Source of the DNA: Bacillota bacterium
GTDB lineage: Bacteria > Bacillota > Clostridia > Tissierellales > Sedimentibacteraceae
Length of the DNA: 13,227 nucleotides
Direction: 5' to 3'
Assembly (NCBI GenBank): GCA_029239575.1
Contig: JARBUP010000047.1
Location: 1-13,227 of the forward strand
Within the stretch, counting starts at the first letter, position 1. Each line of letters starts with the position of its first letter. This document shows, piece after piece, positions 1 to 7,039 of the stretch. The notes beneath the pieces are model-generated. The model had not been told where the DNA came from, did no database searches, and worked only from the letters and a program-made list of their open reading frames with translations. A program made the translations under genes and the position numbers.

Positions 1-120
1 AGCTTGTATCTCTTTATGCTGTTAACATTTAAACGTATATACGCAATGTTTCTGCAATTGTTTTCACTGTTGATAAAAAATTATCAAATATATATTTCTT
101 TATCAATTAATTACAATATA
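1..120 (-). other. Leader of an off-window sigma-54 transcript (no gene start visible)
   Basis: This stretch lies just downstream of the leftward sigma-54 promoter at 121-136 and should be the 5' leader of a minus-strand gene to the left of the window. No start codon with a Shine-Dalgarno sequence is visible on the minus strand here. It holds a perfect 7-bp inverted repeat (70-76 with 81-87, loop AAAA). It also holds a nested dyad: a palindrome CGTATATACG at 34-43 inside AACATT (24-29) and AATGTT (45-50). These could be leader hairpins or protein sites; their role is unknown. Confidence 0.4.
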
Positions 121-136
121 AGCAAAAATAATGCCA
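121..136 (-). promoter_or_regulatory. Sigma-54 (-24/-12) promoter firing leftward out of the window
   Basis: On the minus strand the 16 bases read TGGCATTATTTTTGCT. This matches the sigma-54 consensus TGGCAC-N5-TTGC[AT], with correct 16-bp geometry, invariant GG at -24 and GC at -12. The same element, with the same AAGTGGCAT context, occurs at 5345-5360 and 9485-9500. Transcription should start near 110 and run left. Enhancer dyads for it lie at 266-300. Confidence 0.85.
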
Positions 137-168
137 CTTAATTATGAATTTTATTAATACTAATATTA

Positions 169-318
169 ATGTTGAAATTCTAATAAATTATTTTTCAACT
201 TACATGAATTTCATTAATTTAATTACTTTTCATATATATAAAATGAATTTATATTGCTTTCTGCTGCAAATAAATATTGCATTTAGCAAAATTATTTTGC
301 ATGTTGAAATTTTAATAA
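169..318. repeat. 18-bp imperfect direct repeat flanking the enhancer
   Basis: ATGTTGAAATTCTAATAA (169-186) and ATGTTGAAATTTTAATAA (301-318) differ at one base. They bracket the enhancer dyads at 266-300. The left copy also begins an inverted repeat, GTTGAAA (171-177) with TTTCAAC (193-199). The rest of 137-265 is plain AT-rich DNA; the 67-codon plus-strand reading frame across 144-347 is low-complexity and overlaps the regulatory sites. Confidence 0.5.
266..300. promoter_or_regulatory. Tandem enhancer dyads (upstream activating sequence, site A)
   Basis: There are two 15-bp dyads: GCAAATAAATATTGC (266-280, near-perfect) and GCAAAATTATTTTGC (286-300, perfect). Their centres, at 273 and 293, are 20 bp apart, i.e. 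about two helical turns on one face of the DNA. The near dyad centre is 137 bp from the edge of the leftward sigma-54 promoter at 121-136. Identical arrangements sit behind the other two sigma-54 promoters, so these are probably binding sites for the Fis-type helix-turn-helix of the regulator at 405-2063. They also lie about 105-140 bp upstream of that regulator and could mediate autoregulation. Confidence 0.8.
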
Positions 319-330
319 GTATTGTATATT
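304..330 (+). promoter_or_regulatory. Possible sigma-A promoter of the regulator
   Basis: A TTGAAA (304-309) and a TATATT (325-330) lie upstream of the regulator. The 15-bp spacer is shorter than the ideal 17, so this is a weak call. It sits directly beside enhancer dyad 286-300, which would allow the regulator to influence its own expression. Confidence 0.3.
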
Positions 331-333
331 TTC

Positions 334-363
334 ATGTATTATATTAAAATGTATTATATTAAA
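334..363. repeat. Perfect 2 x 15-bp tandem repeat before the regulator
   Basis: ATGTATTATATTAAA occurs twice back to back (334-348 and 349-363), ending 41 bp before the regulator start. Each copy contains a -10-like TATATT. It may be a slippage product or a duplicated promoter/operator half. Confidence 0.7.
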
Positions 364-404
364 AAATATAAGGCTCATCAATTATAACATAGGAAGTGAG
401 AAAC

Positions 405-2063
405 ATGAAATTAACTGATATAGTAATAATATTAAATGAACATGACCACATTCTGTCTATAGATTGGAAAAACGAACAATTAAAAAAAGTATACAAAGAT
501 ACATGGGATACATATATAAACAAAAGTTTAGAATCAATTTCAGATATTAATATCAATGCTGAAACTTTATTTTGGAAAGATGAATGTTTTATTTATGATA
601 AATTAAAGACATCTCATAATGAAACTTTTATAATTTTAAAAAGAAAAGACTATAAAGAATATTTATATGAGCAAAGTTTTGATAGAATGAATGACGGTAT
701 TCAAATATATGACAAAAATTCGTGCGTTGTTTATATTAATAAAGCGAGCAAAAGGATTTCTTCAATTTCTGATGATGAAGAAATAGCTGGTAAGCACCTT
801 GAAGATTTATATGATTTAAATAATTCTTATAGTACTGTTCTAACTACTCTAAGAACACAAGCACCAGTTATTAATAGATTTGATAATTTTAAATTAAGAA
901 ATGGCATTAATATAACTAGTGTAAATACGGCATATCCTATTTTTGATGACAAGGAACTTGTTGGGGCAATTTCTTTTGACCAAGATGTAAACGTTATTGG
1001 TGCAAACATAGAAAAGTTAGAAATCATTAAAAAAACAATGCTCGAACAAAGCATATCTTTTGAAAATAAATCAAAGGATAATAAATACCATTTTTCAGAT
1101 ATAATAGGTAAAAACAAATCATTGCTTGAAGCTATCGAATTATCTAAAAAAGTTTCAATTCAAGACTGCAATATTTTAATATATGGAGAAACTGGTACCG
1201 GTAAAGAAATGTTTGCTCAAAGCATACATGAAGATAGTGGGAGAAAAGATAAAAAATTTTTGGCAATAAATTGTGCTGCTGTACCTGAAACATTAATAGA
1301 AAGTATGTTATTTGGAACTACTAAAGGAGCTTTTACAGGTAGCGTTGACCGTGCTGGACTTTTAGAAGAAGTAAATGGTGGAACTTTATTTCTTGACGAA
1401 TTAAATTCAATGAGTTTAGGTATGCAATCTAAAATTCTTAGAGTAATACAAGAAAACAGTTTTAGAAGAGTAGGCGGAGAAAAAGACATTCATATAAATG
1501 TAAGGTTTATATCATCTTGCAATGAAGATCCTTATAAAATAACAAGTGAAAATTTATTAAGGAAGGATTTATTTTATAGATTATCAACAGTTATAATAGA
1601 AATTCCACCACTTAAAAATAGAATTGATGATATAGAAATTCTTATAAAAAATTGCCTTAAGCAAAATATTCATAAATATTTTAAAAATGTTAGTCATATT
1701 GATGAATCAGTAATAGAAATATTAAAAGATTACAAATGGCCGGGTAATGTAAGAGAATTATATCATGTTGTTGAATATGCTCTTAACGTTATAGAAGGCA
1801 ACTCATGGAATATTTCACATTTACCTAAATACATAACAAACTGTTATAAAGAATATAATGAAAAATCAATTGATTACAGCGATTATAACTATAACGACAT
1901 ATCTAAAAAGCATCTTCAATGCATAATGGATAGTTATGAAAGTGACATTCTAAAAAAAGTTTTAGATCATCATGGCTTTAATATATCTAAAACTGCTAAT
2001 TCTCTTGGAATTAAAAGACAAAGTTTGCAATATAGAATAAAAAAATATGGTATTATTGTTTAA
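405..2063 (+). CDS. Sigma-54-dependent transcriptional activator (PAS - AAA+ - Fis HTH)
   Basis: Enhancer-binding protein of 552 aa that would drive sigma-54 RNA polymerase by ATP hydrolysis. Residues 1-87 form an unrecognised N-terminal region. A PAS-like sensor follows (about 89-197), then the AAA+ domain (about 231-420) with Walker A GETGTGKE (261-268), Walker B LFLDEL (328-333) and the DLFYRL segment. A C-terminal Fis-type HTH covers about 511-547. The sigma-54 contact loop reads GAFTGS rather than the canonical GAFTGA (308-313). There is no receiver domain, so it probably senses a small molecule through PAS or the N-terminus. The ATG at 405 is preferred to the GTG at 396 because AGGAAG at 391-396 gives 8-bp spacing. 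The overall type resembles RocR/PrdR-like catabolic activators. It is the natural regulator of the three sigma-54 promoters in this window. Confidence 0.93.
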   Translation: MKLTDIVIILNEHDHILSIDWKNEQLKKVYKDTWDTYINKSLESISDININAETLFWKDECFIYDKLKTSHNETFIILKRKDYKEYLYEQSFDRMNDGIQIYDKNSCVVYINKASKRISSISDDEEIAGKHLEDLYDLNNSYSTVLTTLRTQAPVINRFDNFKLRNGINITSVNTAYPIFDDKELVGAISFDQDVNVIGANIEKLEIIKKTMLEQSISFENKSKDNKYHFSDIIGKNKSLLEAIELSKKVSIQDCNILIYGETGTGKEMFAQSIHEDSGRKDKKFLAINCAAVPETLIESMLFGTTKGAFTGSVDRAGLLEEVNGGTLFLDELNSMSLGMQSKILRVIQENSFRRVGGEKDIHINVRFISSCNEDPYKITSENLLRKDLFYRLSTVIIEIPPLKNRIDDIEILIKNCLKQNIHKYFKNVSHIDESVIEILKDYKWPGNVRELYHVVEYALNVIEGNSWNISHLPKYITNCYKEYNEKSIDYSDYNYNDISKKHLQCIMDSYESDILKKVLDHHGFNISKTANSLGIKRQSLQYRIKKYGIIV

Positions 2064-2069
2064 ATTAAA

Positions 2070-2104
2070 AAACTTTCAAAGCAAACTGCGTTGAAAGTTT
2101 TTAT
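2070..2104. terminator. Rho-independent terminator, probably bidirectional
   Basis: AAACTTTCAA (2070-2079) pairs with TTGAAAGTTT (2091-2100), with a short GC pairing inside the loop. T-runs follow on both strands. It lies between the convergent regulator (ends 2063) and the lyase operon (ends 2171), so it can serve both. The remaining 66 bp to 2170 holds nothing else. Confidence 0.75.
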
Positions 2105-2170
2105 TATTATCAGATTTATGTTCTAATCAAATTAACAGATGTTACTCACAAATTTTAATATTACAAATAT

Positions 2171-3733
2171 TTAAAATTTTAACTCTCCAATTTCATTTTC
2201 TACTATATTTATAATTGTCATTTCTTGAATTTGTTTTAGAATATACTCAATATCAGGGTAAATATATCTATCTTCATTTAACATAGGCACGTTTTTTCTT
2301 ATAAAATCATGCACTTTTTCCGTTACAGAAGATTGTTTCAATGGCTTTAATAAATCAATAGCTTGTAAACTTATCATGAATTCTATTGATACCATGTATT
2401 GAAGTTTTTTAGCTACAATTAAAGCTTTTTTTGCTGCAAAATATCCCATTGATACCGGGTCCTCCTGATTTGCACATGTGGATATACTATCAATTGTTGA
2501 CGGATTAGAAAGAACCTTAATTTCTCCTAACAGACCTGCAGCTGTATATTGAGGAATCATATAGCCATTATTCAATCCTGGTTTAGCCACTAAAAATGCA
2601 GGCAATCCATCATTTAAATTCCTGTTCACCATTCTATCTATGCAGCGTTCCACTAAGTTTCCTATAATTGATGCAGCTATGCACAACATATCCGAATGGG
2701 AACCTACAAATGAACCGTCAAAGTTACCACACATTAATGCTTCATCTATATTATTTTCACTAAATAATTCTGGATTATCGCTTGAAGAATGCATTTCGTT
2801 CATAATTACTTCATAAGCTTCTTTAATCAATTTTTTACAGGCTCCGTTTATTTGAGGCATTGCTCTTAAAACGTAAGCATCCTGAACTTTATCATTTATA
2901 TGTTTTTGACTTATTTCACTATCCTTTAGCATTTTAAGCATATTTTCTGCTGATGATATTTGTTCACTATGTTTTTTTGCATTGTGAATTCGAGGATCAA
3001 GAGCTTTTATAGTAGCTCTAAGCGCTTCATATACTAAAGATCCAGCAATTTCAATATTTTTCATAGTAACTATCATTTCATAAAGTGCTAATAGTGCTAA
3101 TGCAGTAACCGTCATAGTTCCATTAAGAAGAGATAGCCCTTCTTTACATCCAAATTCCACAGGTTTTAAATTATATTCTTTTAAGACATCCAAGGATGGA
3201 ATTTTAACATTATCCTTCAAAATATATCCTTCACCCATAAAAGTAAGAGCTATATGTGCTTCTACTCCAAGGTATCCTACAGAACCTTCTCCAGGTGTAA
3301 AAGGAATAATATCATTATTTAAAAATTGCTTTATTAACTCTAATGTATTTAATGAAATACCAGAACATCCTTTGCCTGTATTTAAAATCATCATAAGTAA
3401 AATTGCTCTTACCTGTTCATTATCTAAAGGATTACCTACAGCACAAGCATGGGATCTGACTATATTTTTTTGTAAATTTACAGCATCTTTTGCAGAAACC
3501 GTATATCTTACATTTTCACCAAACCCTGTAGTAACGCCATAAATTAATCTTTCTTCTTTTAAAAATCTATTTATAATGTTTCTGCTATTCATTACATTCA
3601 AGGTAAATTCTTCACTAAACAAAATTTCTGCTTTATATTTCACTATAGCAATAAATTGCTCTAACGATAGTAAGCAATCTGTAATAACTACGGTTTTAAT
3701 ATTTTTAACATTCTTAACAGTTAATACATCCAT
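2171..3733 (-). CDS. HAL/PAL-fold lyase lacking the MIO triad (paralog 1)
   Basis: A 520-aa member of the aromatic amino acid lyase family (histidine ammonia-lyase length is about 510). Family landmarks: YGVTTGFG (65-72), SHAC (94-97), LLNGT (202-206), VQDAYVLR (283-290), SDNP (318-321), NQEDPVSMG (422-430). By comparison with Pseudomonas HAL, active-site positions Y65, H95, N204, Q284, Y287, R290 and E424 are kept. The MIO loop, normally GSVG-ASG-DLAP, reads GSVG-YLG-V (150-157), about three residues shorter. No MIO can form from an Ala-Ser-Gly here, so ordinary histidine or phenylalanine deamination is unlikely. A lysine (K384) sits before PGLNNG, where HAL usually has E-G. AGGAGG precedes the ATG with 7-bp spacing. 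It is second in an operon, 25 bp behind paralog 2. Family is certain; reaction unknown, possibly elimination of a better leaving group as in ergothionase. Confidence 0.9.
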   Translation of the reverse strand: MDVLTVKNVKNIKTVVITDCLLSLEQFIAIVKYKAEILFSEEFTLNVMNSRNIINRFLKEERLIYGVTTGFGENVRYTVSAKDAVNLQKNIVRSHACAVGNPLDNEQVRAILLMMILNTGKGCSGISLNTLELIKQFLNNDIIPFTPGEGSVGYLGVEAHIALTFMGEGYILKDNVKIPSLDVLKEYNLKPVEFGCKEGLSLLNGTMTVTALALLALYEMIVTMKNIEIAGSLVYEALRATIKALDPRIHNAKKHSEQISSAENMLKMLKDSEISQKHINDKVQDAYVLRAMPQINGACKKLIKEAYEVIMNEMHSSSDNPELFSENNIDEALMCGNFDGSFVGSHSDMLCIAASIIGNLVERCIDRMVNRNLNDGLPAFLVAKPGLNNGYMIPQYTAAGLLGEIKVLSNPSTIDSISTCANQEDPVSMGYFAAKKALIVAKKLQYMVSIEFMISLQAIDLLKPLKQSSVTEKVHDFIRKNVPMLNEDRYIYPDIEYILKQIQEMTIINIVENEIGELKF

Positions 3734-3758
3734 TTTAAGCCTCCTATGAAATATAATA

Positions 3759-5285
3759 TTAAAAATGCAGCTTTCCTATAATTTGCTCAACACAATCCAC
3801 AATTTTTTCATTTTTAATAAGTACTGCCACATCTTCTATAAAAGGATGAAGGCTAACATCTGTTGCTATAAAAGGAACAATTTGCCTTATGGTATCATAC
3901 ACTTTTTTTGTAGCACTTGACGGTTTTAAATCATCATAAAAATCTAATGCTTGAGCTGCGCATATTAATTCAATAGCAAATATATATTTAGACAATCCAA
4001 CACATTCATAAGATTTTAAAGCTGCATTATATCCCATACTTACATAATCTTCTTGATTTGCACATGTAGTAATATTATCTATTGTTGCAGGGTGTGATGC
4101 AATCCTCATCTCACCTAAAATTCCTGCAGCTGAATATTGTACTATCATCAAACCGTTATTCAACCCTGGTTCTTTATTTAAAAATGCAGGCAAATCACTT
4201 ACATGTCTATTTACCAACCTATCAATTCTCCTCTCAGACATTTTTGATAAATTAGTTATTGCTATAGCTAAAGTATCTGCTGACATTCCAACATATGAAC
4301 CATCAGCATTGCATCCCATTAGAGCTATACCATCATTGTTATCACCATCAAATATTAATGGATTGTCTACTGAAGAATTAAGTTCAATTTCTAATGTCTT
4401 TAAACAATCCTTAATTATTTTTTTTACTGCACCATGCAGCTGTGGCATACATCTTATTGACAACGCATCTTGTACTTTGCTTCCTTTATACTTCTCAATT
4501 ATTTCACTATCGGATAAAATATTTCTGATATTATCAGCTGTGTATCTTTGGTCTTCATGTGGTCTTACTTGCATTAATCTATCGTCCATGGCCATAAGTG
4601 TTCCTTTAAGAACTTCTAATGTTAAAGAACCGGATATATCACTAATCTTTGCTATAGAAATTGCGTCATATAAAGCTAATGATGTAATTGCAGTAACTGA
4701 TGTCGTTCCTGAAACAATGGTTAAACCTTCTTTAGATGAAAGTGAAATTGGCATTAAATTTAATTTTTGGTAAACTTCTTTACTGCATAAAAGTTCATTT
4801 TTATAATAAACTTTTCCTTCACCAATCAAAACTTCACCTATATGAGCCTCTAAACATAAATATCCAACAGATCCATGACGAGGTACAAATGGAGTTACAT
4901 CATTATTTAACAAATTTTTTATTAAATTTAATGTTTCAATTTTAATTCCTGTATAACCTGTTCCAAAATGGACCAGCATTACAAACATCATTGCTCTAAC
5001 GCATTCTTTTTCTAAAGGTTCACCAACAGAACATGCATGTGATAATATAGTATTTCTTTGGACAATTTCCCTATCATTTTCATTTATGAATTTATTGCAA
5101 TTATCTCCAAGGCCTGTAGTTATTCCATAAATCGCTTGTCCTTCCTTGCTGAATTTATCTACGTATTTTCTACACTTATTAACTCTGTTAATATATTCTT
5201 CTGAAAATTCTACACAATAATTATATCTTGATACATTTACAACATCTTTAATACTGACTTTATTTCCTAATATTATGTTTTTCAT
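3759..5285 (-). CDS. HAL/PAL-fold lyase lacking the MIO triad (paralog 2)
   Basis: Protein of 508 aa from the ATG at 5285, paralogous to its downstream neighbour along its full length and with a matching C-terminal tail (IIGKLHF versus EIGELKF). Landmarks: YGITTGLG (53-60), SHAC (82-85), NQEDYVSMG (410-418). The MIO loop is GSVG-YLC-L (138-145), again without Ala-Ser-Gly and about three residues short. It has further losses: the HAL asparagine in LLNGT is serine (IVSGT, S192) and the catalytic tyrosine of VQDxYxxR is leucine (L275). Y53, H83, Q272, R278 and E412 remain. The ATG at 5285 starts exactly where HAL proteins start but has no good Shine-Dalgarno. An in-frame TTG at 5327 would add 14 residues, yet lies only about 7 nt from the predicted transcription start. 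It is the first gene of the operon. It may be a partner subunit for paralog 1, since HAL active sites are built from several subunits. Confidence 0.9.
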   Translation of the reverse strand: MKNIILGNKVSIKDVVNVSRYNYCVEFSEEYINRVNKCRKYVDKFSKEGQAIYGITTGLGDNCNKFINENDREIVQRNTILSHACSVGEPLEKECVRAMMFVMLVHFGTGYTGIKIETLNLIKNLLNNDVTPFVPRHGSVGYLCLEAHIGEVLIGEGKVYYKNELLCSKEVYQKLNLMPISLSSKEGLTIVSGTTSVTAITSLALYDAISIAKISDISGSLTLEVLKGTLMAMDDRLMQVRPHEDQRYTADNIRNILSDSEIIEKYKGSKVQDALSIRCMPQLHGAVKKIIKDCLKTLEIELNSSVDNPLIFDGDNNDGIALMGCNADGSYVGMSADTLAIAITNLSKMSERRIDRLVNRHVSDLPAFLNKEPGLNNGLMIVQYSAAGILGEMRIASHPATIDNITTCANQEDYVSMGYNAALKSYECVGLSKYIFAIELICAAQALDFYDDLKPSSATKKVYDTIRQIVPFIATDVSLHPFIEDVAVLIKNEKIVDCVEQIIGKLHF

Positions 5286-5344
5286 TTTATCTATAATAAT
5301 CTGCTTATGAGCAAATTCCCCTTCCAATGTTATATATAATTATT

Positions 5345-5360
5345 AGCAAATACAATGCCA
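5345..5360 (-). promoter_or_regulatory. Sigma-54 (-24/-12) promoter of the lyase operon
   Basis: The minus strand reads TGGCATTGTATTTGCT, 16 bp with GG at -24 and GC at -12, nearly identical to the promoters at 121-136 and 9485-9500. The predicted start is near 5334, just ahead of the paralog 2 lyase. No sigma-A promoter is obvious between it and the gene. Confidence 0.88.
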
Positions 5361-5488
5361 CTTTATTAAGTAATATGTTTATAAGGTAATTATGTTGTAA
5401 TTTTAGCTCTCTATCATTTAAATCTCATTTTTTTCATTAATTGCACATCATTTTTTATAACAAAACTTTCTATAAATTATACATTAAC

Positions 5489-5523
5489 GCTAAATAATTT
5501 TGCATGATGCAAAATTATTTTGC
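5489..5523. promoter_or_regulatory. Tandem enhancer dyads (upstream activating sequence, site B)
   Basis: GCTAAATAATTTTGC (5489-5503, one mismatch from a perfect dyad) and GCAAAATTATTTTGC (5509-5523, perfect and identical to the site A copy) have centres at 5496 and 5516, 20 bp apart. The near centre is 136 bp from the edge of the promoter at 5345-5360. This is the same layout as sites A and C. The rest of the 5328-5677 gap is AT-rich and holds no gene. Confidence 0.82.
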
Positions 5524-5588
5524 ATTGATTGAAATTAAGATAACATTACACGAACATAATTCAATCAAATGAGAATATAATATTTAAT

Positions 5589-5628
5589 TTTAAAAGCAGG
5601 TATCCATTTTAGGAAACCTGCTTTTAAA
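5589..5628 (-). terminator. Terminator hairpin after the hydroxylase operon
   Basis: A 13-bp perfect stem (5589-5601 with 5616-5628), one A-A mismatch, then an inner TCC/GGA stem around a loop ATTTTA. It lies about 50 bp beyond the FAD-subunit stop codon. The T-tract after the stem is weak on the minus strand and stronger on the plus strand. The hairpin at 9702-9750 shares the inner loop sequence. Confidence 0.65.
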
Positions 5629-5677
5629 GAGTTTTTTACTATTATAAAAATTTACTATATTATTTTTCACAAATAAT

Positions 5678-6565
5678 TTAATATTTCATAAATGATATAG
5701 CATCATATACAACACCTTTAACTGCACGTTCTTTATACAGTTTCTCATGTTCATATATTTTAAGTTTAGATTCACGTTTACGATTTATTCTAATATCTCG
5801 TATTTTATTTGAAAGGAAAGTTGAAAGAGCATCAAGACTTTCTGTTTCAAAAGGTCTGTTACCCAAAATTTCATTTATTTCATCTATTTTTAAAGGTTTA
5901 TTATCAATAGCTCCAATATATGCTTCAATATCTAAGTATTCATCATTTATTCTTTTCCATGATAAACAAAAAGATATTTGAGCAATTGTAACTTCTGTTC
6001 GGCTTCCTAATTTAACAAAACAGCTTTTTTTATCCGGCTTAATAGGAAGCCAAATTGCCATTAATAATTCATTCTTATTTAAAGTTGTCTTTCCTGATTC
6101 AGATAAAAACTCATTTACACTGATTCTTCTTAACGAACCTTCAGAATTAAATATTTCAAATTCTCCATTGAACAACATGATACAAGGTAGCACATCCCCA
6201 GCTGGATTAGCATTCATAATATTGCCACCTATTGTTCCTTTATTTCGAATCTGAGGAGAACCTACATGATCACATGCCATAGATAATGCACTAAAAAAAG
6301 TTTTAATTTTATTATTTAAAGCTGCTTCTGTGTGTGTAACCATTGCACCTATTCGAATCCAACCATCTATTTCAGTAATACTCTTCATTTCATTTATATT
6401 ACATAAACTAAGATAAGTATCAATTTGCGGCTTTTTTTCTCGAATAGATACCATTAAATCTGTTCCTCCAGCCAACAAAGCAGACTTTTCTGTCAAACTT
6501 TTAAGACCTTTCTGTAATTCTTGCAAAGTTTTAGGCTGCAAATAATTAACATGTTCAACAGACAT
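5678..6565 (-). CDS. Molybdenum hydroxylase FAD-binding subunit (XdhB/CoxM-like)
   Basis: 295-aa FAD subunit that passes electrons from the iron-sulfur subunit to an acceptor in a cytoplasmic molybdenum hydroxylase. FAD-binding landmarks are LLAGGTDLM (30-38) and the TIGGN segment (111-115) inside GSPQIRNKGTIGGN. A C-terminal CO-dehydrogenase-flavoprotein-like region follows (about 178-290). Length is usual for a stand-alone FAD subunit. AGGAGG lies 7 bp before the ATG. The start overlaps the stop of the 2Fe-2S gene by one base (TAATG), indicating translational coupling. Last gene of the three-gene operon. Confidence 0.93.
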   Translation of the reverse strand: MSVEHVNYLQPKTLQELQKGLKSLTEKSALLAGGTDLMVSIREKKPQIDTYLSLCNINEMKSITEIDGWIRIGAMVTHTEAALNNKIKTFFSALSMACDHVGSPQIRNKGTIGGNIMNANPAGDVLPCIMLFNGEFEIFNSEGSLRRISVNEFLSESGKTTLNKNELLMAIWLPIKPDKKSCFVKLGSRTEVTIAQISFCLSWKRINDEYLDIEAYIGAIDNKPLKIDEINEILGNRPFETESLDALSTFLSNKIRDIRINRKRESKLKIYEHEKLYKERAVKGVVYDAISFMKY

Positions 6566-7038
6566 TATGATTCCTCCTTATTGCTATTGTAAGCTGCATC
6601 CTTAATACTTTCTTTTATTTCTTTATATCCAGAACAACGGCAGAGATTACCTGATATTGCTTTTTTAATTTCTTCATCAGTAGGATGCGGATTAGAAAAA
6701 AGTAAAGCTTTTGCTGTCATCACCATTCCAGATGTACAGAACCCACATTGAATGGCACTTTTCTTAATAAAAGATTTTTGAATTGCATCCAATTCTCCGT
6801 TTTTCTCCAACCCTTCAATAGTTATAAGTTCTCCTCCTTCAAGTTGTCCTACAACTGTCATACATGAATGAATTGCTTTATTATTAAGAATAACTGTACA
6901 TGCACCACATTCTCCTACGCTACATCCTTCTTTAGTACCTGTAAGATGAAGGTCCTCTCTTATAAAATCAAGGAGCCTGCGTTCGCCAGGTACATCTATA
7001 TTCATATTTTCTCCGTTTAAAATAAAATTAAGTTTCAT
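6565..7038 (-). CDS. Molybdenum hydroxylase 2Fe-2S subunit (XdhC/CoxS-like)
   Basis: 157-aa subunit carrying two [2Fe-2S] clusters. The plant-ferredoxin-type cluster has Cys39, Cys44, Cys47 and Cys59 (EGCSVGECGACT). The second has Cys98 and Cys101 (QCGFC) and Cys133 and Cys135 (LCRC). This is the standard small-subunit pattern and length. The ATG at 7038 is preferred to the one at 7053, because AGGAG, inside the last codons of the Mo subunit gene, sits at proper spacing before 7038. That leaves one base between the Mo-subunit stop and this start, a tight coupling. The cluster ligands are all present, so the subunit looks functional. Confidence 0.95.
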   Translation of the reverse strand: MKLNFILNGENMNIDVPGERRLLDFIREDLHLTGTKEGCSVGECGACTVILNNKAIHSCMTVVGQLEGGELITIEGLEKNGELDAIQKSFIKKSAIQCGFCTSGMVMTAKALLFSNPHPTDEEIKKAISGNLCRCSGYKEIKESIKDAAYNSNKEES

Positions 7039-7039
7039 A

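Noticed and set aside
266..300. Short repeated units as a CRISPR or iteron array
   Set aside because: Only two dyads per site, always tied to a sigma-54 promoter, with no spacers and no cas or replication genes.
144..347. A 67-codon plus-strand reading frame
   Set aside because: It is low-complexity AT-rich translation with no Shine-Dalgarno, and it runs across the enhancer dyads.
4309..4773. A 154-codon plus-strand frame opposite the lyase gene
   Set aside because: It is antisense to a well-conserved protein-coding gene, has no ribosome binding site and no recognisable product.
2171..5285. Calling both genes histidine ammonia-lyase (hutH)
   Set aside because: The MIO triad is missing in both and no other histidine-pathway gene is present.
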